Assembly: GCF_003010965.1 (NCBI RefSeq)
Contig: NZ_PGGM01000014.1
Span: forward strand, 62,001-126,000
DNA: 64,000 bases
Direction: 5' to 3'
DNA from: Phyllobacterium sophorae
GTDB taxonomy: Bacteria; Pseudomonadota; Alphaproteobacteria; Rhizobiales; Rhizobiaceae
In this document: positions 58,290-64,000 of the stretch, one piece after another
How positions within the stretch are numbered: position 1 is the stretch's first letter
How the letters are laid out: each line of letters begins with the position of its first letter
Notes under the pieces: model-generated
What the model was told of the DNA's origin: nothing
The model's input: only the letters and a program-made list of their open reading frames with translations
The model's database searches: none
Made by a program: the position numbers and the translations under genes

Positions 58290-59240
58290 TTAGCGGATGC
58301 CCTGGGCGGATTTCTCGATGACCTGCGCGGCCGCCTCCTGCGTCACAAAGCTCGGGCCAGATGCAACATTTCCCGCCGGGATCGTGCCGTATCGGGAATT
58401 GAGCGCCATGAAGGTGACCGGCAGATAGCCCTGAAGGTAAGGCTGCTGATCGACTGCAAAGAGTGCCTTGCCGTCGGCAACAGCCTGCAGGAAGCTTGCC
58501 GACAGATCGTAGGATGCGACCTTTACCTTGTCGCCATTGCCCATCTTCTCAACGACGGCGACAGCGCGCTCGCCGACCAACGGGGCCGATAGCCCGAGGA
58601 CAAGGTCTATCGACGTATCGGACGTCAAGGCCGCCTGGATTTTGGCTTCAATCTCGGCCGGATCGGCAGAGGTCGGCAGGACCGTAACCTTGCCGCCAGC
58701 AAAACCTTCGGTAACACCCTGGCAGCGCTGATCGAGCGCCGCGTTGCCGACTTCCTGGTTGATGCAGAGAACATGCTTCAAACCCAACCCGGCGAGGCGC
58801 TCCCCAACGGTCTTGCCGGCCGAAAGCTCTTCCTGACCGACATGAAGTTTGATCCCCAGCTTCGAAGCCGCAGCGATGCCGGAATTCATGGAAATTACCG
58901 GAATGCCAGCAGCCACGGCCTTTTCAATAGCCGGGCCGAGCGCATCCGGATCCGGATTGGAGATGACGATGCCGGCAGGGTTCTGGTTGACCGCGGCTTC
59001 GATCAACTGGGACATGGCGACCATGTCGAATGTTTCAGGGGCTCGATAGTCGACTTTGACGTTGCTGTCCTTGCCAGCCTGCATCATGCCGTTCTTGACG
59101 ATCGACCAGAATGGATCGGAGGCCTGGCCGTGGGTCACGGCGATGATGGAAACCTCCTGAGCGAGTGCCGAACCTGCAGCAGCGCCGAGCGCTCCAACAA
59201 CTGCGACACCGAGCACGATTCTGCGAAGAAATGACTTCAT
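58290..59240 (-). CDS. Sugar ABC transporter periplasmic binding protein (Peripla_BP_4)
   Basis: A 316-residue periplasmic sugar-binding protein. It has a signal peptide MKSFLRRIVLGVAVVGALGA cleaved near ALAQ; the mature part starts EVSIIAVTHGQASDPFWSIV, with GIVISNPDPDALGPAIEKAV typical of ribose/inositol-type binding proteins. GGAGGAG precedes ATG 59240. It is the first gene of the minus-strand operon, divergent from a LacI-type regulator across a spacer containing two operator-like sites. The ligand is probably an inositol or related sugar, inferred from iolG/iolE. Confidence 0.9.
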   Translation of the reverse strand: MKSFLRRIVLGVAVVGALGAAAGSALAQEVSIIAVTHGQASDPFWSIVKNGMMQAGKDSNVKVDYRAPETFDMVAMSQLIEAAVNQNPAGIVISNPDPDALGPAIEKAVAAGIPVISMNSGIAAASKLGIKLHVGQEELSAGKTVGERLAGLGLKHVLCINQEVGNAALDQRCQGVTEGFAGGKVTVLPTSADPAEIEAKIQAALTSDTSIDLVLGLSAPLVGERAVAVVEKMGNGDKVKVASYDLSASFLQAVADGKALFAVDQQPYLQGYLPVTFMALNSRYGTIPAGNVASGPSFVTQEAAAQVIEKSAQGIR

Positions 59241-59315
59241 TACAAACTCCTCCAAAACTGTCCCACGCCCAAAGCGCGAGAACCAACGAGCGCCGAGACG
59301 GCGCTTCCTCCCTAC

Positions 59316-59353
59316 TTGCTACCGGGTGCATAGTTTTTGCTACCGGTAGCAAA
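59316..59353. promoter_or_regulatory. Tandem LacI-type operators in the divergent spacer
   Basis: TTTGCTACCGGTAGCAAA (59336-59353) is a perfect 18-bp palindrome with the central CG expected of LacI-family operators. A second, degenerate copy TTGCTACCGGGTGCAT (59316-59331) begins exactly 21 bp away, two helical turns, on the same face. Both lie between the binding-protein gene and its divergent LacI regulator. Confidence 0.85.
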
Positions 59354-59452
59354 CGACATGCGTTATAAGATTGCTGTGCAGAAAAATCAACGGATCATTT
59401 TCGTATTCCGCAGAAAATGGAATAAACGTTCTGAAGCAGGGAGGGAGTTTGT

Positions 59453-60445
59453 ATGAAGCGCGCAACGGCTCAGCACGTGGCCATCGAGGCTGGAGTCTCG
59501 AAGTGGACGGTGATCCGTGCGTTCACGCCGGGCTCTTCCATTACCGAGGTGAGCAAGGCCAAGGTTCTGGCCGCTGCCGAGAAGCTCAATTACCGCCCCA
59601 ATCTTCTGGCGCGAAGTCTGGCCACCAGCCTCACGCATCAGGTCGCGGTCCTCGTCGATGACTTCGCAAACCCGTATAAACTCCCGTTTCTGGAAAAACT
59701 GACCGCCGCGCTGCAAGCCAAAGGGCTGGTCGCAATCCTCGTCAACATTAATGACCACTACAATCATGTTCACGCCATCCTGAATGCGGAGCAGCGCCAG
59801 GTCGACGCGATCATTTTGCTCGGGACGGCGTTTCGCGACGAGACTCTCAACGATCGGAAGCTCGGCGAGGGTAGCGCGCCGATGTTCGTGCTCGCCCGCG
59901 ACAGCCAAATCGAGGGCGTACCGGCGGTTTCATGCGACACCGACGTTGCCATCGCGGAAATTGGCAAGCACCTCCTGGAGCGTGGCTATCATCGACCGGG
60001 CTTCATGTGTGGGCCGCGAACCCTCTCGACGGCTCTCGGCCGCCGCCGGAACTTCAAAGAATTCTGGAGGCGTGAACGCGACACCGACTTGCTGGAAATC
60101 GCGGCGGATCGCTACAGCGTCGATGCCGGCGCCGAAGCTGCGCGCCGCTATCTCGAGAAGACGCCCGCGACAGACCGTGTTGATGTCCTCATGTGCGAGA
60201 ATGACGCTCTGGCTTTCGGCGCGCTCGACGTCATCCGCAGCGAGTTCAAGTTGAGAGTTCCGGAAGATATAGCCGTCGTCGGGTTCGACAACGCCGCATT
60301 CGCGGCGTCGCCGTCCTATGGACTGACAACCTATGAGCAGCCCGTATCCGAGATGGTCGATGCGGTAATTGCGATGCTCCTCGGCCAGAGGGAAAAGATC
60401 ACCGTCAATATTCGCGGTCGGCTTGTGGTGCGTGCCTCGACCTAG
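59453..60445 (+). CDS. LacI-family transcriptional regulator of the inositol-type operon
   Basis: A 330-residue LacI/GalR regulator. The N-terminal helix-turn-helix is TAQHVAIEAGVSKWTVIRAF with hinge EKLNYRPNLLARSL, followed by a periplasmic-binding-like effector domain (QVAVLVDDFANPYKLPFLEK). GGAGGG precedes the ATG. It is divergent from the transporter/iol operon and two matching palindromes lie between them, so it almost certainly represses that operon until its sugar ligand binds. Confidence 0.92.
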   Translation: MKRATAQHVAIEAGVSKWTVIRAFTPGSSITEVSKAKVLAAAEKLNYRPNLLARSLATSLTHQVAVLVDDFANPYKLPFLEKLTAALQAKGLVAILVNINDHYNHVHAILNAEQRQVDAIILLGTAFRDETLNDRKLGEGSAPMFVLARDSQIEGVPAVSCDTDVAIAEIGKHLLERGYHRPGFMCGPRTLSTALGRRRNFKEFWRRERDTDLLEIAADRYSVDAGAEAARRYLEKTPATDRVDVLMCENDALAFGALDVIRSEFKLRVPEDIAVVGFDNAAFAASPSYGLTTYEQPVSEMVDAVIAMLLGQREKITVNIRGRLVVRAST

Positions 60446-60884
60446 TCTCGAATGCCAAAGCTACTTCGTCTGTCCTTCGCGTGGCTTCCGTCAATCTTGC
60501 CCGCGGAATCACCACTCGACGCAGATCTTGCCGAAATGGAATTGCGCCTTCATCTCCGCGGAGGCCTCGACCGGCAGGAACAAGGCGGCCGGATCACCCG
60601 TCAACCGCGAGAGGAAGAAGACCATGACGATCAGTCCGACGAGCGAGATTAAACTAGCCACGGCGCGTTTTCGAATGAACTCGCGCTGCCACCACTACAG
60701 AGTGTCGTTACTAGTCCGTAGTTTCGGGCGATGATGAGTTTGACTGTCCCCTGTGGACCACGGCTCGCAATCACACCTCTCAGGAACATTGTGTTGCGCT
60801 CCGGTCGGGCGGGGCAAAGGTTAAGGCCGTAGAAGACAGACTTCTCTTTTTCATCTGCCCTGTGCCCCAGTTTGGAGGACTATC
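60446..60884. other. Junction region with gene fragments
   Basis: About 440 bases. Besides the permease fragment at 60540-60690, the minus-strand stretch 60505-60540 (KICVEW then stop) could be the tail of another protein joined to it. No intact gene, consistent with deletion or recombination debris. Confidence 0.5.
60540..60690 (-). pseudogene. N-terminal fragment of a dipeptide-type ABC permease (DppB-like)
   Basis: The minus strand translates to FIRKRAVASLISLVGLIVMV followed by FFLSRLTGDPAALFLPVEAS, then AEMKAQFHFG. This is the first helix and following loop of DppB-class permeases (the FFLxRLxGDP pattern). The frame stops soon after, and the remaining roughly 270 residues are absent. It has no clear start codon, so both ends are lost. 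Confidence 0.65.
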
Positions 60885-61205
60885 GTGTTGAGTAATCTGT
60901 TGGTCGCGGCAATCAGCGCCCTTATGCTTGCAAGCTTCGAGCATTCCCCGTCTGGCGCGTCGATCGGCGCGGGCAACCCCTACCCCGTCAGCAACTACAC
61001 GTGCCAGGACGGCACGCATTTGGCAGTGCGTCTCCTCGGTGATCGCGCTTCGGTATCCGTCAACGGCGCGACCCCGGTCGACCTGCCCTCCACGGGGCCA
61101 GACGGAACGACCTTTTCGAACGGCCAGCAGACGCTGACGATCGTACAGGGGCGCCTATCGTGGGGCGTTGGCCGAGCCGTGCCGTCGGCATGCACCGGCG
61201 GTTGA
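60885..61205 (+). CDS. MliC-type lysozyme-inhibitor-like secreted protein
   Basis: A 106-residue protein with a GTG start preceded by GGAGG 6 bases away. A signal-like hydrophobic N-terminus (LLVAAISALMLASF) is followed by a small beta domain: NYTCQDGTHLAVRLLGDRAS, VDLPSTGPDGTTFSNGQQTL and GRLSWG. The YxCxDGxxLxVxxxGDxA, LP and W pattern matches MliC/PliC inhibitors of C-type lysozyme. There is no lipobox Cys, so it is probably periplasmic. It stands alone, so its partners are unknown. Confidence 0.72.
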   Translation: MLSNLLVAAISALMLASFEHSPSGASIGAGNPYPVSNYTCQDGTHLAVRLLGDRASVSVNGATPVDLPSTGPDGTTFSNGQQTLTIVQGRLSWGVGRAVPSACTGG

Positions 61206-61352
61206 GCGTCTCGTTTGGCTGCAAGGAAAATTGATATGCAAAGACTGTTCCGTTCGGCCGCGCTCTGCATCGCCGGTTGCGGGCGGACTCAAGCGCCGCC
61301 CGAGCACACTGGTCGATTGCGCGGGAGCATTGCCGCAGAGGCCACGGGTGAC

Positions 61353-61367
61353 GGTTCTGTTGCAAAG
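61353..61367 (+). mobile_element. Possible IS6-family terminal inverted repeat remnant
   Basis: GGTTCTGTTGCAAAG is the common outer end of IS6-family elements. No IS6 transposase reading frame and no opposite end was found in the window, so this is at most a solo end left by a deletion, and it could be chance. Confidence 0.35.
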
Positions 61368-61567
61368 TTTCGTATTCTGGTGCGAATGATGGACGTCATC
61401 ACCGTGGCGCATTTGGCTGATAGCAACGCAACGATAACGGCGATGAGTTGGTCCGATGACGTATGTTCCGAAGCACTGCCAGACGATTCACTGTCAGAAA
61501 TGCAAATGCTGGCGAGAATCCGTCTGCGACAAGTTGGAGCATGGGGAACTCCGATTTTTCCTCGGTG

Positions 61568-62224
61568 TCACCCGTGAAGCTTGCGTAGCAGCCACCCGAG
61601 CCGGTCTTCAGGTGCAGTAGTGGTTAGTTCGACTGCTGGTCTGCTCGACACACCGCTGTTGCGGCCAGCCCTTACTTCGCTTGGCGTGTAGCCAAACGCC
61701 CCCCTGAATGCCCGGCTGAACTCTGAACCATCGCTGAAACAACGCTGCTCAGCGATTTCAATGATACGGCGTTTGTCGTTCGGGTCCGCCAATGCCGCGT
61801 GTGCATCGAGGAGACGCTGGTGCTGCAAGTAATGCATCACGCCACCGAACGGCTCGAACATCCGATAAAGCACTGAGCGTGAAATCGCGAGATCACGATG
61901 CAGGGCCTTGGCATTGAAAGATGGATCGAACAATTTGGAATGCACGATGCGGCGGGCACTTTCGAGCAACACGCGGGCAATAGGTGCCTGAGCCTCCTCG
62001 ATATTGCCGGAAGAGGGTAGCACGCACGCCCGGATCATCGCCTGCGTCGCGCCCACCAGTTCAGGAAGATTCTCTGCCTCGACAGCTGGCAGCCGGTTGG
62101 CCAATCCTATGAAGTAGTCTGACAATAACCGGCCCATTGCCGTGTCGATCGCGGAGAACTCGGCAGCACCGAGAACATGTGCCGCCCCTGCGCAGAAGTC
62201 ACGGGGAACAAACAGCATCAGCAT
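61568..62224 (-). CDS. AraC-family regulator, apparently N-terminally truncated
   Basis: A 218-residue protein. The C-terminal part is a double helix-turn-helix of AraC type: HRDLAISRSVLYRMFEPFGG and QRCFSDGSEFSRAFRGAFGY, with TPSEVRAGR. The N-terminal 100 residues (LMLFVPRDFCAG...) look like the second half of an AraC ligand-binding domain, which in relatives starts about 100 residues earlier. The upstream sequence instead holds a 50-codon frame (62370 to 62218) that overlaps this start and has no regulator character. Function and targets are unknown. Confidence 0.72.
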   Translation of the reverse strand: MLMLFVPRDFCAGAAHVLGAAEFSAIDTAMGRLLSDYFIGLANRLPAVEAENLPELVGATQAMIRACVLPSSGNIEEAQAPIARVLLESARRIVHSKLFDPSFNAKALHRDLAISRSVLYRMFEPFGGVMHYLQHQRLLDAHAALADPNDKRRIIEIAEQRCFSDGSEFSRAFRGAFGYTPSEVRAGRNSGVSSRPAVELTTTAPEDRLGWLLRKLHG

Positions 62225-62626
62225 TTCGCTATCTCAGGAATAGAAGTTGAATCGAAAGACGGTCGCTTCAATTGCAACGCGGAATATTCCGCGGCTGATG
62301 CTGCTGCCGCGTGTGCGAAGTTGTGATCAAGCGATGCATCCGAGGGCATAATCTCATCATAGGCATTCATAATTCACCCTTATGTTGTATCGGAACGACG
62401 TCAAAACAGGGCCCGCAGTCTCGTCGTTTAAACGAGATGGTGATACTTCGATCTATATCGGCTGAGCATCGATACTCAAAAAGTCACTGGAGTGAGAAAA
62501 AACGCAGCTACAAAAATGTATTTAATACAATCACAGAAGTCGGTTCAGTACGTAACCGTTACAAAACTAATTGCACAACTGGCAGGACGTCTTCCTTTGG
62601 ACATTGAATATTAGGTTGAAGCTTTG
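62225..62626. other. AT-richer spacer upstream of the AraC-type gene
   Basis: About 400 bases with no supported gene apart from a possible 50-codon minus-strand frame (62218-62370). It contains the 16-bp palindrome at 62278-62293. Confidence 0.5.
62278..62293. promoter_or_regulatory. Perfect 16-bp palindrome CGCGGAATATTCCGCG
   Basis: A perfect dyad 54 bases upstream of the AraC-type start on the minus strand. It could be an operator; the regulator is unknown. Confidence 0.45.
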
Positions 62627-62938
62627 TCAGGATTGTCGAAAGACTTGGCCGAAAGCAATACGGCCCCCCGGTGCCTTTTCGCAGTAGGCAATGAACGCGA
62701 TGGCAACTCCAATGCACGCGCCCGGCACGCCCCACATAAAGCTCCAGAAGAACACCGAGAAAATGACGACGAAACGCAAGATCGCCAACGATGTGCCGAT
62801 CAACAAGGGTTCAAGATAGCTCCCAATCAGGAACTGGATCAGGTTCAGTCCGACGAAGATTGCCACGGCCAGGCGAGTCTCGTGCAGTGAAGGCGAAAGA
62901 CGGCTTCGCAATCGCGGATTCAGGGACATCAGGCGCAT
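62627..62938 (-). pseudogene. C-terminal fragment of an AI-2E-family (PerM/TqsA-like) transporter
   Basis: The last roughly 85 residues of this frame read FVGLNLIQFLIGSYLEPLLI, then FSVFFWSFMWGVPGACIGVA, ending at a stop at 62627. This is the last two-helix region of AI-2E-family permeases (GxxLEPxLxG and W-G-x-x-GA patterns). Complete members are about 350 residues; the upstream part is not homologous and merges into gltS. It is therefore a 3' remnant. Confidence 0.62.
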
Positions 62939-63066
62939 CGATTTGCCGCGGCCCCTTCTTCGTTCATCGCGCGTGGCGGCAGCAACCGCTTCGAAATCGC
63001 GATCAGGCAAAGGGATGGCCGCATTGTCGACATGCGCCGCATCAGCAGCAGCCAGGGCGACACCGC

Positions 63067-64000
63067 TCAATTGACGAGAAAACCGATCGCGAAGGCATTC
63101 GCGATGTCGATGAAAAAAGCGGATACTAAGGGCAGGATGATGAAGGCCATCGGTGCCGCGCCGTGGAGTTTGGTGATGGCCGTCATGTTGGCAATGGCTG
63201 TCGGGGTCGCCCCAAGGCTTATGCCGCTGAAGCCCCCGGCAATCACCGCTGCGTCGTAGTTGCGGCCCATCAGCGGGAATACAACGAAGAGTATGTAGGC
63301 GATCGCAGCGACTGTCTGAATAGCCAAAACGAGCAGAAGAGAGGATCCAAGCCCACCGAGTGTCCAGAGTTGCATGCTCATCAGTGACATTGCAAGAAAG
63401 ATGCTCAGCGAAAGGTCGGAGACAAGTGCCAGCGCGCGGGTGCGCGTTGGCCAAAACAGCGCTGGCACAATTCGCGGAATAACATTGGTCAGAACGATCG
63501 CCGACAGCAGGCAGGCAACGAAGAGGGGCAGACGAAATCCCAAGTCGGCCAACAGCTCATCGACCGTATAGCCGATGAGGACGGCAACGTTGAGGACGAG
63601 AATGGTGCGGAGCAGCGTGATGTGGTTGAGGTCGTCTTCGATTGCTTCGTCATCCGGCAATCCGATCGACGGAGCCGCGTCAGGTCCTTTGAGCCGATAG
63701 CGGGAAATCAAAAGGCCCGCGACAGGTCCACCGACAAGGCTCGCAATGACAAGACCGAGTGTTGCCGCCGCCACGCCAATTTCCATCGCATTGGTGAGGC
63801 TGAACCGTTCGGCGAGAATGGGTGCCCAGGCTATGGTCGTGCCGTGTCCGCCGAGCAGGGAAGCCGAACCGAGGAGCACGGCAATGCCTTCAGGCAAATC
63901 AAGGGCCGCGGCGCTGCCGGCGGCAATGAGATTCTGGATGACGAGATAGACGAGCGTCAGTCCAAGAAGGATCATCAACGGCTTGCCACCTGCGATCAGA
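63067..64000 (-). CDS. gltS: Sodium/glutamate symporter GltS (C-terminal part, cut by window end)
   Basis: At least 310 residues of a membrane carrier running off the window. GSASLLGGHGTTIAWAPILA is the GltS hairpin motif (GGHGT), and the second, inverted half contains GFSGISLGATPTAIANMTAI with the paired GATPTA motif. About eight hydrophobic helices are visible. It imports glutamate with sodium. The stop at 63067 is normal. The start lies beyond position 64000. Confidence 0.88.
   Translation of the reverse strand, partial: LIAGGKPLMILLGLTLVYLVIQNLIAAGSAAALDLPEGIAVLLGSASLLGGHGTTIAWAPILAERFSLTNAMEIGVAAATLGLVIASLVGGPVAGLLISRYRLKGPDAAPSIGLPDDEAIEDDLNHITLLRTILVLNVAVLIGYTVDELLADLGFRLPLFVACLLSAIVLTNVIPRIVPALFWPTRTRALALVSDLSLSIFLAMSLMSMQLWTLGGLGSSLLLVLAIQTVAAIAYILFVVFPLMGRNYDAAVIAGGFSGISLGATPTAIANMTAITKLHGAAPMAFIILPLVSAFFIDIANAFAIGFLVN

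Noticed and set aside
61236-61577. Possible lipoprotein frame starting MQRLFRSAALCIAGCG
   Set aside because: There is a Cys after a hydrophobic stretch and an AAGGA upstream, but the hydrophobic core is too short, the rest has no family pattern, and it runs through the IS6-like end. Not supported as a gene.
1-64000. CRISPR arrays, rRNA and tRNA genes
   Set aside because: No regularly spaced repeats of 25-40 bases and no rRNA or complete tRNA sequence were seen on either strand.

Overview
The window reads as the replication-origin region of a secondary replicon (chromid or megaplasmid) of a Rhizobiales bacterium, most like Brucella/Ochrobactrum. The main evidence is a complete repABC cassette at 17.8-21.5 kb with its parS-like sites and antisense RNA. 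Around it is a core-like gene set: protocatechuate catabolism, an Irr-type iron box before an efe iron-uptake operon, cydDCABX, and inositol catabolism. The genus is inferred from gene content; no rRNA or tRNA is present to confirm it.

Left part (1-21.5 kb, all + strand, housekeeping-like). The tail of pcaG and all of pcaB are followed by a five-gene branched-chain-amino-acid-type ABC importer. Next is an iron operon, efeU-efeO-efeB plus a second imelysin-domain protein, with an Irr-like box in its promoter and a strong terminator at its end. A GbsR/MarR-type regulator then heads the cytochrome bd operon cydD-cydC-cydA-cydB-cydX. Finally come repA, repB and repC, with two parS-like palindromes, an inverted repeat before repA, and a counter-transcribed RNA between repB and repC.

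Middle part (21.5-35.6 kb, accessory island). A serine-recombinase remnant and outward-facing copies of a short repeat bracket about 13.4 kb of unusual genes. On the + strand are a ParB-like small protein, a PD-(D/E)XK-like protein, and a tightly coupled five-gene operon: SIS-HAD fusion, phosphoribosyltransferase-like protein, AAA/STAND-type ATPase, unknown Rossmann-like protein, PfkB-type kinase. On the - strand, converging on it, are a second PD-(D/E)XK candidate and a patatin-TM-GAF protein overlapping a small basic protein. This looks like a conflict/defence island. The five-gene operon is the best candidate for an undescribed system.

Right part (35.6-64 kb, mosaic). It holds an ABC solute-binding protein with a CocE-type hydrolase and an XRE regulator; a double-domain CaiB CoA-transferase with a GMC oxidoreductase and LysR regulator; a PIN toxin module whose toxin is frameshifted; an intact hipBA module with its own operators; and an MBL hydrolase with a LysR regulator. 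These are followed by an inositol-type operon (LacI regulator, periplasmic-binding ABC importer, isomerase, iolG, truncated RpiR regulator, iolE). The last 4 kb contains gene fragments (DppB-like, AraC-like, AI-2E-like) and the 3' part of gltS. Three families of short repeats and at least six broken genes (transglutaminase-like, flavin-binding PNPOx-like, PIN toxin, resolvase, DppB, AI-2E) mark this as a repeatedly rearranged region.
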